64,000 nucleotides of DNA, taken from Ilex aquifolium (taxonomy: Eukaryota; Streptophyta; Magnoliopsida; Aquifoliales; Aquifoliaceae). Numbering within the stretch: position 1 is the stretch's first letter; every line of letters starts with the position of its first letter. A program made the position numbers and the translations under genes. Positions 1-11,758 of the stretch are shown one piece after another. Under the pieces are notes generated by a model. It did not search any database and was not told where the DNA came from. It saw nothing but the letters and a program-made list of their open reading frames with translations. The stretch spans positions 12,501 through 76,500 of the forward strand of contig OX637402.1 in the NCBI GenBank assembly GCA_951799425.1. Reading direction: 5' to 3'.

Positions 1-114
1 ACCAGCACCCGACGCTCTTTACGAGACATCATGCTTAGCATTGAAGCTTAGCAGGATGAGATTCTTAGACTTCTGAGGGGTGGACCTGGTGGAGATGGTG
101 GACATGAAGAGTGA
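1..114 (+). pseudogene. 3' remnant of a PF20167-like (Transposase_32) ORF
   Basis: Frame 1 reads the C-terminal tail also seen at the end of the intact ORF of A' (20985-22079, minus). It has a Ser/Thr-Arg-Arg-Ser stretch, a short amphipathic segment (DIMLSIEA, then QDEILRLL) and a Gly-rich end, closing with TGA at 112-114. A TAG interrupts the helix where A' has Lys, so this copy is broken. The rest lies upstream of the window. Confidence 0.7.
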
Positions 115-1952
115 GAGAGAGGGATCCCTGTCCTTGTTTATGGTTTTTGTGTGTTTATTGCTTCTTTTTATGAGTTTCTTCTTTGATAGTTGTTAAATAT
201 ATTGTAAGTTTTTGTGTGATTGTGGATAAATTGGATCATTGATGTTGATGTTAACTGACAATATGTTGTGAAATGAATGGTTCAATTTATCACTTTTATT
301 TGTTTTAAATGCATATGTAGATTTAGCTTAACATTAATATATGATGGAACAAATGTGTATGATAAGAATGTTTGTTAAAGTAACTACGTACATGATCGGT
401 TTGACACCTCAGCCTATCAACCAAAACTTAAAACCACATTTCTTGGAAAATTGGTATTCTTTCTATGCTTAAATTGTCAAATGTGCATCAATATTTGTTA
501 TTTTCAAGGATCAGGATGATCGGACTCGAAAATGGAATCGGTATATAACCGACATCCCTTGGAAAACCCGACATAACCAATGGAGATAACAAAGAATACC
601 ATGGTGAGTTTCGAGCCTTACAATGCTTTCGAGAGACAATCAATGTTTACTCAAGTAAAGTCTTTCACTCTCAATTTTTGAATAATCTCATTAACTTTGC
701 TTTGATTGAAGCAATTAAAAGTGATCTATTGACATATCCCACAGGGAACCTTTGCATATGACACATACATGTGCACATACTTGAGAAATGATTTTAGGCC
801 ATCTTTGATTTGATATTGAGCCTTTGCCATTTCTTTTACAAAATTATTTCTCTAGTCAGCCATGCTTGAGCCATCAATATATGATTTCTTCTTCGATAAA
901 CCCGTATGAGTACCAAACCACGAGAGAACATACTTGACATACTTTTGCTATCTAATTTTCTTGCACCCTCTTTCAAATCAATATGACACAGAAATGCAAG
1001 AAAAAGGGAAAGGCTGTGGAAGCTACTTTTGAATGACAAGAAGAATCAATGGGAATAATTGAAACAGAAAAGAAGCAAAAAGGCAAGAAATTGCCAAGAA
1101 AGTGAAAAAATGAGAAAAATGAAAGAAATATCATCTCTGGGCAAAATATCGAAAAGCTAGAAAGAGGTGTGTTACACTACATAAACAGATGATAGCTTTT
1201 GAATACTACTGACGTCATTTCGTTAGCCACTGACCTCTGGCCACGTTACAACCTATGAAAAGCCCTAATTAACCTCAAGTCTGTTACATGCATGTGTTGT
1301 CAATCAAAATTGGGGTATGGTAAATAGTATTTCTTTAAATTGTATTAATATTCTTTCATGAGATTATGCCAAACATGAGTAGTTTCTTCCTTAAATTTCA
1401 CTCCATTCCTAATTGTGCATGTGATTTTTTTGATTGGCCACCTTCTGATCACATGATCTGTGAGAAACAAGTCACTATAATCGGAGCGAACTTTTGCTGA
1501 GAGCATTCTATGAGAGGTTTGTGAAATCAAAGCTACCCATGGAAGGTGGTAAAATGGAGTGTTTGTTATACAAAAATTCATGTTGCTTGAATGATCATTC
1601 CTACTACACAGGAAATTCCAAATACCAATGTAACAGATGCTAATTTTTGCATAGAATAGATACCTATCAAAAAGGGACATGCGGGATATAAGTCGAAATT
1701 GAGAGTTGGGTGCCTCAACGACTATGATGCTAATTTACTTTAATCAGCAATCTCACATACACATCTGTTCGACTGAAGTTTGTGGGTAGCTTCACTGGAA
1801 ACCCTCACGAGACAACACTCGTCCGCCAGGGTAAACCTAGTGGTTCAATGGCTTGTTGCATAAACTAAATGCAACCGGATGACCTACGAAAATGGCATTA
1901 GGAGTAGATTTTTTTTATTACTAGAGACTAGCAATATTTAGGCTGGGAAGTG
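115..1952 (+). other. Non-coding 3' region of element A with conserved blocks and PPT
   Basis: No convincing coding sequence. It shares an ordered set of short blocks with the 3' regions of B and the array units: a GAAATGATNTTAGGCCAT block (about 785-803), a purine-rich stretch (about 1030-1130), CATGAGATTATGCCA (about 1358-1372), hairpin ACGAG/CTCGT (1807-1822), hairpin TTGCAT/ATGCAA (1856-1874), the CTAG-n3-CTAG hairpin near 1921-1935, and a polypurine tract GGCTGGGAAGTG (1941-1952) next to the LTR. Confidence 0.65.
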
Positions 1953-2135
1953 TAATTAGCACTTAAAATTAGCATATTACTATGTCATTTTAAGACTAAT
2001 TGTACTTTGATGGAGTTTAAGTGATGTCATTTCAGGCCCTAAACTGAACAAGGACTCAAGAACAACAAGTACCACACTTGAATGCAACACCAGCACTTTA
2101 AAGCACAAAATTGGAGAAGCTTGGAGCACAGCCAG

Positions 2136-2506
2136 AACGTTCGAACGCCAACTCACGTTCGAACAGCCACATTGAACTGTAGTAGACCTAATTGCTAAGA
2201 GAAGGCGTGTTGCAGCTAGGAAAGAAGTCTCTGAAGCTCTGAGGCACTTGAGTGTCACGTTCGCACGCCAACTCACGTTCGAACGTGCACTTGAGTTGAT
2301 TGAAGACCAGACTACTGCATAGAGTGTGGAACTGAACTTCACAGAAGACCAACAGATCACTTGAGTGAGAGGATCAGAGCACATCTGGCGTTTGAACGCC
2401 CATAGTGCAAAGACAGAAGAAACGTTCGAACGAAAGACAACGTTCGAACGACCATAAAGCAAAAAACAGAAACAAAGTTCGAACGCCAACTCACATTCAA
2501 ACGTTC
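2136..2506. repeat. CGTTCGAACG palindrome cluster in the A LTR
   Basis: About nine full or degenerate copies of the palindrome occur, several in pairs joined by GCCAACTCA with centres 18 bp apart. The cluster lies just upstream of the TATA box. The same pairing, read on the other strand as TGAGTTGGC, is seen in the A' LTR. Confidence 0.85.
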
Positions 2507-2597
2507 TCCGCAGACTGGAAGCAGAGTAGTTGGTTTTTCACTTGGACTTGGGCGGCATACACTATTTCTTCACCCCCTCTTGTCTCCTCCTCTTGCC

Positions 2598-2605
2598 TAT
2601 AAATA
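2598..2605 (+). promoter_or_regulatory. TATA box of the A LTR promoter
   Basis: TATAAATA in a C/T-rich context, followed by a purine-rich stretch starting near 2617. The A' LTR has the same box at the equivalent place on the minus strand, consistent with an LTR promoter and transcription start about 30 bp downstream. No start site can be read directly. Confidence 0.6.
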
Positions 2606-3889
2606 CTCCCATTGTTAGAGAGCTAAGGGAGCACAAGTAGAGAGGTTGATGGAGGCTTAGACTCTCACTCACATTGTAGATATTAGCTTACATTTCCTTG
2701 CATGAAGTCTTTATTTTAGAGATTAGTTTGGCTTTAGTCCAACATCTCTTTGCTTGTTATAAAAGTAGTTTTCTGCTTATGCTTTCACTTACATGCATAG
2801 AAGGGAGTTAGTTCATCTTTTGGTTGAGGAAGCAACCCTCCATTCCTTGGTTGAGGAAGCCACCCTCCAAATGTGACTAGCTTTCTTCTACTTTTATTGT
2901 TTATGTACTTCACTTCCATTGCTTGAGCTTCTTTCTTTCTTAGAGGAGTAAAACTCTTCCACTTTTCTAGAGCTTTACCAAAGCCCTGAAGGGTGGAGCG
3001 TGATTCACTCATTCTTTGTTAAAGATTGGCTCCTTGTTCATTGTTATTTCATCTTTTAAGTCCTCTACTTGGAGGGATGAGCATCACCCACTTTTCTAGC
3101 TTTACCAAAGCCATGAAGAGTGAGTAGTTTCTCATTCAGTCTTTAGTAAGAGGAGAAGGGCATGTATAAGTTATCCAGGAATTATATTTGTGCTCTGTTC
3201 TGATGCTTAACGTATATTTCTCCTTTCTTATTGGATGATTGATTGCATCTAGCAAAGCTAAGGTACTTTGCATAACAGTGGGATCTTTCTATGACACGGA
3301 TGACTCTTGCATAGAAAAACTCATCGGTTCAAGGCAAGTACCCCGGCTAGATCTTCATGACTACCCTTCAATCCTCCCCATTATTGTGTTTCACCTAAAG
3401 AATGGAATATTAATGTCATGGTTGGATGTCTTGTAGAAACACTTGCTTGTTTGTAGACGGGTTAAGTCTCGGCACAGACAATTCTTGTAAACTTCTAGAA
3501 AGACATCGGAATCATGTTCTTAATTCTCACAGTCCATCTTTATCTTCCGATTAACTTGTTGTTGACACCGGATTTAATTGAGTTATCAAGCACAAGTATA
3601 ATAAACCGGATAATTAACTACATGTCCAGATCCTTGAACTAAAGAGTAACTCTTTTTCATTTGAGCTTATCTCATATTTTGTTAAGAAAAATCTCTTGGA
3701 AAGAATATTATATTTTGTCCAGGAAATCTCACACCTCACAACAAATCTCAATGGCTACAATCAATAGGTCTCCACCACTGCTTACCTCAAAAATACCAAC
3801 AAAAGTTCCCTGTGGATTCGACTCCGGACTCAAACCGGATTATTACTATAGCTTGACCGCCTGCACTTGGGTGTACACATTTCAGATCA

Positions 3890-4773
3890 AGTCACTTACA
3901 AGGGTCTTACACAAGATTACAAGTGAAATGGGTAAAGAAAATGCAAAAATCTAACTTCTCTTTCTCACTATGTCTTCCTCCTTGAGCTTTTCTCTCTACA
4001 TTGCTGAACAATGTCCATTGATCTCTGTATTTTCGTCCATGGAGGTCTTCTAGCATGTGTGACATGCTTCCCACAAATGGGGGGGGGGGCTGAGTTGATG
4101 CATTGGACAGGCTAGGACAAGCCTAGCCTGTAACTTCCCAGGCTTCCCTCTTCTCTCTCTTCCTCATAAATGCTTGGGCCTCCAAAGTCCAACCTTAGAC
4201 AATGGGAGGCATGTAGGTGTGTAAGAGATGTTAGGGGACAAGTGGAAGAATCATAGGTGGGACCCTCAAGTGGCAGAGCTTGAGTTACAGGTTGTCTGGC
4301 ATTTCTGGGTAAAACCTTCCGAAAGGTCGATGCAAACCTTCCGGAAGGTCGACACAAACCTTCTGGAAGGTTTATGCAGAGCAAAGAGAAAAAGCTGTCC
4401 AGTGACCCGAACCTTCCGGAAGGTTTATTCCAGCAGACAAAACTTTTCGAAAGGTTTAGGCAGTGCATAGATAGACCAAGTGCAAACCTTCAGGAAGGTT
4501 TATGACCAAACCTTCCGAAAGGTTTTCATCCAATTTGCATTTTTCTTGGTTTCGTCACCTTCCAATCATTCCTTTAAGTTATCCCCTCATCTTCATTAAC
4601 TTTAAACACTATGATGGGAGCTTAACTCAAGCCATTTACAACTCTTCACCTACATTCACACAAAACTTCATTAAAATGTAGATTAAATTCATTTTTTCCC
4701 AATTTCACAACAAAAGCAAGTATAAAAAGGTATAAAAAGCATACAAAATCTGCAATATTTTGTGCTAATCTCA
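3890..4773 (-). repeat. Truncated 3' LTR of element CD
   Basis: On the minus strand it starts TGAGATTAGCAC after a polypurine tract (AAGTTGGGGGG) and is cut at 3890 by element A, leaving 884 bp. The sequence after the palindromes (CTGTAACTCAA..GGGTCCCAC, about 4268-4296) is shared with the B and array LTRs, placing it in the same LTR lineage. A run of ten G lies at 4081-4090. Confidence 0.75.
4315..4522. repeat. CCTTCCGGAAGG-type palindrome cluster in the CD LTR
   Basis: Seven or more perfect or near-perfect copies (variants CCTTCCGAAAGG, CCTTCTGGAAGG, CCTTCAGGAAGG). The same palindrome occurs in the internal block of this element at 8587-8694 and in the array LTRs. Confidence 0.85.
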
Positions 4774-5096
4774 CCCCCCAACTTGAGTTTTGCTAGTCCC
4801 TTGCAAACTTTATTTAAAAACCGCAAGGTATACAACTACAACAATCCCATTCGTACAAGTAAACAATCAAACAAACAAAATGCAAAAATCACAATGCAAT
4901 TAAAGAAATGGACTTGGGCAATGATAAAATGAAACATATGTGGTATTTTTCATTAATCATTCACAAAAGTTCAATACAATGGGTTATAGTTTAGAAACAA
5001 AATGGCCAAACATCCTAGAGACACTTCTACAAGGCCGATAAACTAACCCTAACTGTACAACCTAAAACAAAAAAAAAACAAAACACAAGAGAAACC
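4774..5096 (-). other. Short 3' non-coding region and PPT of element CD
   Basis: Between the pseudogene stop and the LTR. Read on the minus strand it ends with a TTTGC..GCAAA hairpin around AAGGGACTA (about 4788-4806) and a polypurine tract AAGTTGGGGGG at about 4775-4785. Nothing coding is seen. Confidence 0.6.
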
Positions 5097-8000
5097 CTAC
5101 TCATCACCCTCATCCCCATCATCATCATCATCATCAAAAGCATCCTCATCCTCAGCATCACTCTCGGACTCACTCCCCTCATCATCATCGCCGAAACCTC
5201 CTACCTCAAGAACTGTAGAAGGTATGGGAGCGTAGGTAGATGGTCCGGCTGGAGGCTACGAAGGTCCAGCGGGGATGGGCTCGCCCGAGAAGGTATGCTG
5301 GAAGATCCTCATCACCACCAACGAATGCCCATGCGTAGTCGTGTACAGGGCATCCAAATGCTGAGACACAGTGCAGGCTGGGGCAGAAGTGGTAGGCTCA
5401 GAAGAGGATGGTCCCGCTTCAGGTGGCTTCGGTTTCGATGCTTTGGCTCTCTCACCCCCTGTCCTAGTTGCCCTCTTACTGTTGCTCGACTTCCTAATGG
5501 CACCAGTCTCAGGGGGTAGCAGCATTTCATGTGCGTAGGACATCACTTTGTAGTCAGAGCACATTTGCGTGACTGATGAGCGCATAATATTGCATATTTG
5601 AAGGGCTCATTACATGCATTATAACTCAACTTTTGCATTTAAATACTTAGTGTTAGCCAAAATTGTCTATAATGTTGATATTTTGATGTTGCAACCTTTT
5701 ATAGCTTAAATGATTGATTTTAGGACATTGCAACCTTGATGGATGTGTGGTGAAGGCATGGACACAATACATGAAGAATTGGAGGCTTAAAAGTGAAGAA
5801 ATCAAGAAGGCATTGGTGCTTGGGAACAAGGGCATCAGCAGCCACATCGTTTGGAAGTACTTCCTCGGAGTTCCTCCATTTTGACCATGATCTACTCAGA
5901 ATTTGAAAAAGTGCAAAACATGAAAGTTGTAGATCTAGGTATCTTATATTTTGTTTCAAAATTTCACCCCAATCCAACGGTTGGATCAAAAGTTATGCCG
6001 ATTCTACCAAAAGTGGTCCAGAGCAGAAAAGAGGGTACCGGTACGCCGAAGTTTCTGGTGTTCGGGGTACCGGTACGTGTACCGGTACGCTCCCCTGAAG
6101 CAGCCCCAATGCTCCTGCAACTCAGCCCCACTTGCTTGGGGGTCCCACCATCGATTCTCCCACGTTTCCCCCAACATTTCCTTACACAACCATGTCTCTC
6201 TTACACCTTAGGGAAGACTTTTGAGGCTTGAACATTGAAGGAAGGGGGAGGGAAGTGGGCTGCCAGGCTATGCTCTCCCTAGCCTGTCAAAGCCATCCAT
6301 TCAGCCCTCTCTTGATGGGAGCTCGTTCACACAGCTAGGGGGGACCACCATGCACGAAAATGAGAGGCATACACTCCATATATTCAACATTACAAGCTTG
6401 TATTGAGGGGAGTTGGCTACCTAAGCTTAGGAGTAGATGTAGAAAGCTCCAAGGTTGAAGATGATGAATAGTAATTTCGTTTTTGCATTTTCTTCATCCA
6501 TGTCATTGCTGTAAGCTACATTCCTCTTGTAATCTTCATTTCTTACATTGTAATCTCCTTTATTTCAAGTATATTGCAAGTTAATTACATGTTCTTCATT
6601 TCACCATTTATGCTTTCAAGTTCTTCATTTTTAGCTTAAAATGGGTATTGAATGTTTTTGTTCATAGCTTTAGATTTCTTGCTTCAAGTTTAGTTTCATG
6701 CTTTAAAGCTTCATTTCTATACAATGTCTTTCATTTACATTATGCTTGTCTTTCCTTTATGCATTTTTAATATGAGTAGCTAGGATTTAAGTTGGTTAAT
6801 CCAAGGAAAAATTCCTCTTGGGAATACCATTTTCAACTCTTCTTCATTCCTCCCTTTAGAGTCAAATGGTTCGGTTTGACGGGGTTGAGAGTGGATGAGT
6901 TGGTGAGCCTTTGATATTCCGTAGGCCTAGTCACGGTTTATACTTAGATACTCACCAATCTCGTCCCTAGCTTCCCCCGAATCAATCGTTCATTCATGCT
7001 CAATCGGAGGAAGGCTTTGAGTTGATTTGGTATTCCCATTGGAATGAACCCTTTGGATTAGCCAACACTTGCTTTCTTGTATTTTCATTTTGAACAAAAC
7101 TCACCAAAACACAAATACAAGATTTTACACTTTCTTTTCACTTTTGCAAAATCACTTTCACAAAACTCCCTTTCCTTCCCTGAGGAGACGACCTTGGAAT
7201 ACTCTTCCAAGTAAAACACCGACAACGAAAGACTCCTTGCGATTGGGGAGCGCTTTTGTTCACACCCGCATTTCGTTCCACATATTTTGTTCATTCCACA
7301 TTTCCATTCACATTCACATTTGTTGTTGCTCCTATATCTCTTGCATTATCCGGAGGGAGAGTGACACTCCCTCATCACTATAAGCCACATACACACATTG
7401 AGGGTGAGGGTGATGTTAAGCGCTTAGGAAACAACAATGATTTACAACCAATCAGTGACGAGATTGTCGAAGGGGAGATTCGCCTTCGGCTTTGCAGCCT
7501 TAGCGAACTCCTTCATCTCCTCCCATACTAAAAGGGCCACATCAATCGCCTTCCCCATCATAAACGCATGGAGGAGGGCGAGATTCTCGACATTCGGGCT
7601 CTTCTCGGAGCCCTGGGCCATCAAATTATAGTGTAATACTTTGTTCATTACTCCGTAAGAGTGCTTGAGGCCTCCGATAAGAGTTGTCCCTTTAAAAGTG
7701 GTTGGGTCCTCATTGGTGAGCCACACATACTCGGAGAGTGTCCTACGCCCTTCAACATTTGTGTGGGTAGACTGGGGTAGTAGGGGGAGGCCTCTGATAC
7801 CTCAGCAATGTGGCAATCAACTCGGGGGTCACATCAAAGGTCTTCTCCCGCACATTAGTTCTTAACACACTAACATCCTCGCCCAACACCGACAATTTCT
7901 TATAGAATTATGTACACAACCCCAAGTTGTAGCCACTTACCTCCTCAAACCAAATACCCAAACCAAGTCCCTCGATCACTCTTACCACTCTTTCATTTGG

Positions 8001-8194
8001 CCCAAGTGAGATCTTGTCCACATACCTCTCACACGTGACATTTTTCTCATTGATTTTTTGTCTACGAGCGTCGTGTCTTGTTTTTGTCCTTCTCTCCTCC
8101 TAGTCTCCACTACTCGGGCCCTTCATATTCCTTTGCGGGAGCTAGTGCGTGTGGGTGGTGGGGACTCTGACCCCGTTCTCTTGGTGCGGGCCAT
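5097..8194 (-). pseudogene. PF20167-like (Transposase_32) pseudogene of element CD, split by a solo LTR
   Basis: Best start is the ATG at 8194 (MARTKRTGSESPPP), though an earlier in-frame ATG lies near 8295. It is followed by a stop near 8125 and a frameshift. Recognisable family pieces are CERYVDKISLGPNERVVRVIEG (first 20 residues CERYVDKISLGPNERVVRVI) near 8040-7970 and LMAQGSEKSPNVENLALLHA near 7630-7570, the latter leading into the typical MMGKAIDVALLVWEEM stretch. The solo LTR at 5574-7454 interrupts the gene between NLVT and QMCSDYKV. The C-terminal part (5573-5097) has a Lys/Pro/Ser linker, a TAG at 5256-5258 and a very acidic Asp/Glu tail ending at TAG 5097-5099. Function of the family is unknown. 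The A' copy (20985-22079) is intact. Confidence 0.7.
5574..7454 (+). mobile_element. Solo LTR of the B family (1881 bp), TSD GTGAC
   Basis: Begins TGATGAGCGC, ends CAACCAATCA, and is flanked by GTGAC at 5569-5573 and 7455-7459. No primer site or polypurine tract adjoins it, so it is a solo LTR left by LTR-LTR recombination. It matches both LTRs of B. Three GTACCGGTAC-type palindromes lie at 6034-6089, and the conserved CCTAAGCTTAGG palindrome near 6420. ORFs within it are shared by all B and array LTRs in every orientation and are not considered coding. Confidence 0.92.
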
Positions 8195-8990
8195 GGTGAT
8201 CAACAGTGCCCCCATACCGAGGAATGTCAAAATCCACAACATAAGCCATTCCACAGGCTCAAATGCATCAAGAGAAGTCTTTCCTATACGGGCCATGGCA
8301 AGAGATTTCTAGGGTTTGGAGAGAATCAACGAGAACTTGAGAATTGGGGAAAATTTTGGAGACCTAGGGTTTTTGTGAGAACACCATAATTTTCAGCACA
8401 AATTCACTCAAAATCAACCCTAATCAAGAGAAAAGTAAGAATTTATGGTTTGGGTGAGGTGTTTTGAAGCTTGGAAGAAGTTAGAGGGAAATGAGAGAGT
8501 TTGGGAGCTGGAGATTCGGGGGAAATATGAAGGGTTTTTCAAAAATTCTGAATTTAAAACCCTCGTTTTTAGCATTATGGGCAAGACCTTCCGGAAGGTC
8601 GATGAAAACCTTTCGGAAGGTTTTGCTCACTAATGAGGCAAAACTGTCTAGTAGTGAAATCCTTCCAGAATGTTGATGAAAACCTTCCGGAAGGTTTTGC
8701 CTTTACTACAAAACCATTCCTTAACTCCAAAACTCACATCCAACCCAACTTTATTCAACTCCTAAACATTCAAACACCCTCTCTATGACATATAATCTAC
8801 CAAAAACTTGAACCACACATGTGAACCACAATTTATTAATCATGCCCAAAGTCATTTCCGAAATTGCAGCATGATTTACAATTTTGATGTTTTCAAAATA
8901 CAAGACATGGATTTCTAATTTTTAACTACCAAAATGAACACCCAAAATTCAACACATAGATTCAAATGATAGGGCATTCCTCAATTTATC
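8195..8990 (-). other. Leader of the CD PF20167-like gene, with palindromes
   Basis: Non-coding on either strand as far as I can see. On the minus strand it precedes the pseudogene and has the same position as the palindrome-bearing leader in A' (22080-22620). Four CCTTCCGGAAGG copies, two imperfect, lie at 8587-8694. The stretch 8700-8990 is AT-rich with no recognised feature. Confidence 0.55.
8587..8694. repeat. CCTTCCGGAAGG palindromes in the leader of CD
   Basis: Two perfect copies (8587 and 8683) and two imperfect ones between them. The palindrome is the same as in the LTR of this element (4315-4522). Confidence 0.8.
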
Positions 8991-9887
8991 AAATATCGAA
9001 AGTTGAGCAATATTCCCCCACCCTTTAAGCATAGGGCTACGAAACACATTGCTCAAATGCCCGAACTAAGCACACATGAGCATCACCATGGCTTTAAATG
9101 CTATTATAGAGTATGCACTTACACATTCATTTTCAAACTCGTGTTTTTGTGAAATGGACATGTAATTGAAGCATTTACACAGCAGAGTTCACATTCGCTT
9201 TGGCTATCCAAATTAAGTTTCGATGCAACCTCACTAAGGGTGTCTCTCAACAATGAATCACACTATGGTTATCCTGGCATGCTCTCCATGTGTATATGTG
9301 AGATCGAATCTTGTGCACAAAACGAAGTATGCTCACATATAATCCAAGAATGAAGTATGCATAATAACGAGACAACCTTGGCATAATCTCATGAAAGGAA
9401 TGCTAGGGCATTAGATGTAGCAAAATCGACCTTTTTTTTCCTTTAAAAGTATGTTATCTCCATGCTTCCTCTAGATCATTTAGGACTTTCAAGGTTTATA
9501 ATGGGGCCTTGGGGTGATATTGAGGTAAATGAAATGAAGGATATATGATAACAAAGAGGGTTGTTCCGAGTGCATGACATTTATTTCAAAAAGATCTCCT
9601 TTTTTGTGGGATTTTTTCATTCTACACCATCACTTCACTCTTTGTTTCTTTTTCTTCTTTTCCTTAACATTTTCCTTTTTTCCTTGCACATTCTTTCTTC
9701 CTTCACCCCTTTCTTTCTTATTTTTCTTGGATTTATCATTCTTTTTCATTCAACATATGAATTCCACATTCATCATTCCTTTTGTTGGGTTTCCACATCA
9801 CCATTCCTTCTCTTTTCATATTCAATCATGGTCAGCTGTCGGAACAACCAAGGTGTGGTAAATTTTTATCATTTTTCACTGGCTTGG
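8991..9887 (-). mobile_element. Remnant E (part 1): 3' internal region of an array/B-like element
   Basis: Read on the minus strand it matches the post-ORF region of B and the array: the TGGCTTGGTT stretch, a purine-rich tract (9640-9720), CATGAGATTATGCCA (about 9381-9395) and a GCTATCC block near 9203. It ends in a PPT-like AAAGGGTGGGGG (about 9014-9025) preceded by a CATT..AATG hairpin. Element B interrupts it at 9888; part 2 is 16938-17231. Whether E and CD were one element or two fused ones is not clear. Confidence 0.6.
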
Positions 9888-11745
9888 TGATTGATTGGTA
9901 ATTACGTCGTTCCTAACCTCTAAACATCACCCTCACCCTCAATGTGTGTATGTGGCTTATAGTGATGGGGGAGTGTCACTCTCCCTCCGGATGATGCAAG
10001 AAGATAGGAAACAACAACAAAATGGATGTGAATGGAAATGTGATGAACAAAATAGATGGAATGAGATGCGGTGTGCACAAAAATGCTCCCCAATCGAAAG
10101 GAGTCTTTTGTGGTCGTGTGTTTTACTTGGAAAATATTCCAAGGTCGTCTCCTCAGGGAAGGAAAGGGAGTTTTGTGAAAGTGATTTTGCAAAAGTGAAA
10201 AGAAAGTGTAAAATCTTGTATTTGTGTTTTGGTGAGTTTTGTTCAAAATGAAAATGCAAGAAAGCAAGTGTTGGCTAATCCAAAGGGTTCATTCCAATGG
10301 GAATACCAAATCAACTCAAAGCCTTCCTCCGATTGAGCATGAATGAACGATTGATTCGGGGGAAGCTAGGGACGAGATTGGTGAGTATCTAAGCATAAAC
10401 CGCGACTAGGCCTACGGAATATCAAAGGCTCACCAACTCATCCACTCTCAACCCCGTCAAACCGAACCATTTGACTCTAAAGGGAGGAATGAAGAAGAGT
10501 TGAAAATGGTATTCCCAAGAGGAATTTTCCCTTGGATTAACCAACTTAAATCCTAGCTACTCATATTAAAAATGCAAGACAAGCATAATGTAGATGGACA
10601 TGGAAGAGAAATGGAGATTTAAAGCATGAAACTTAACTTGAAGCAAGAAATCTAAAGCTATGAAGAGAAATATCCAAAACCCATTTTAAGCTAAAAATTA
10701 AGAACTTGAAAGCATAACAATGGTGAAATGTAAAGTGCAAGGCTAAACTTGAAATGTACTTCTAATAAATGGCATTAAAGACAGTAAAGGAAGCTTACAA
10801 TATCCATACAAGAGGTTACAAGAGAAATGGATGGAAGAACATGTAAAAATCACAACTTTACTATTCATCTTCTTCCTCACTAAAACTACTCTAAGCTTAG
10901 GTAGCCAACCCCTTACAAATGAATGGAATGCTGAATATAATGGAGTGTAGAGACATGCCAAAACGTCCAAGAGGCTCCCCCTAGCTGTGTGTACGAACTC
11001 CCATCAAGAGAGAGCTGAATGGATGGCTTGACAGGCTAGGAGATCATAGCCCTGGCAGCCCACTTCTTTCCCATTCCTCCTTTAATGCATTGGCCTTTAA
11101 AGTCTTCCACTTGAGTGTAGGAGGCCTGTAAATGTGTAAGGAAATGTTGGGATAGGCGTGGGAGAAGTGTAGGTGGGATCCCCAAGCCTCAAAGTTGAGT
11201 TACAGGCTGTTTTCGCGACCAGAAGGTCCGGAGTACCGGTACTGGGTACCGGTACCATTTGGTACCGGTACCGAGTACCGGTACTGTTTTTGTACACTGG
11301 ACCACCTTTGGTATAATCGGCATAACTCTTGATCTAACCATTGGATTGGGCTGAAATTTTGACACCAAACATAAGACACCCATATCTACAACTTTCATGT
11401 TTTGAACTTTTCCAAATTATGAGTAGATCATGGTCAAAATGGAGTAATTCCAAGGCAGTGCTTCCAATTGTTGCTGCAGCTGGTGCCCTTGTTCCCAAGC
11501 ACCAATGCCTTCTTGATTTCTTCACTTTTAAGCCTCCAATTCTTCATGTATTGTGTCCATGCCTTCACCACACATCCATCAAGGTTGCAATGTCCTAAAA
11601 TCAATCATTTAAGCTATAAAAGGTTGCAACATCAAAATATCAACATTATAGTTCAAAACGGCTAACTTCTAAGCACTTATATGCAAAAGTTGAGTTGAAA
11701 TGCTTGCAATGAGGCCATGAAATATGAAAAATTACGCACTCATCA
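9888..11745 (-). repeat. 3' LTR of element B (1858 bp)
   Basis: On the minus strand starts TGATGAGTGCG after the polypurine tract and ends CAATCAATCA. It has five GTACCGGTAC-type palindromes at 11233-11286. The 5' LTR has only one at that place, which accounts for 42 of the 45 bp length difference between the two LTRs. Confidence 0.92.
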
Positions 11746-11758
11746 CACCCCCCAACTT
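11746..11758 (-). promoter_or_regulatory. Polypurine tract of element B
   Basis: AAGTTGGGGGGTG on the minus strand, directly next to the 3' LTR and preceded by the perfect hairpin TTTGCTAGGGACTAGCAAA (about 11765-11783). It is the expected plus-strand primer. Confidence 0.8.

Larger units (their letters stand above)
1..3889 (+). mobile_element. Element A: 3' end of a Ty3/gypsy Tat/Athila-like retrotransposon
   Basis: This is the 3' part of a plus-strand retrotransposon: the tail of a PF20167-like ORF, about 1.8 kb of non-coding 3' region, a polypurine tract and a complete 3' LTR. The 5' part lies outside the window. Its whole length is matched in inverted orientation by element A' at 17232 to about 21100. 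It ends at ..GATCA (3889) and abuts the truncated LTR of element CD, so A probably inserted into CD. The target duplication cannot be checked because the other end is missing. Confidence 0.8.
1953..3889 (+). repeat. 3' LTR of element A (1937 bp)
   Basis: It follows the polypurine tract directly and starts TAATTAG where the A' LTR starts TGATTAG, so the terminal G is mutated. It ends GATCA. The matching LTR of A' is 1945 bp at 17232-19176. It holds a cluster of CGTTCGAACG palindromes (2136-2506) and a TATA box (2598-2605). Short ORFs here are shadows of the palindromes. Confidence 0.85.

Noticed and set aside
1980..2489. 169-codon minus-strand ORF with SNVSWRSNV-like repeats
   Set aside because: It runs through the CGTTCGAACG cluster and promoter region of the LTR, and the repeats follow the palindrome.
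7069..7383. 104-codon ORF (MLSCIFILNK..) recurring in B, S1 and the array LTRs
   Set aside because: It lies in the conserved downstream part of the LTR, its ends differ between copies through frameshifts, and the conservation is better explained by RNA or LTR function.
9561..9890. Phe/Leu-rich ORFs resembling membrane proteins
   Set aside because: They are the pyrimidine strand of the conserved purine tract.
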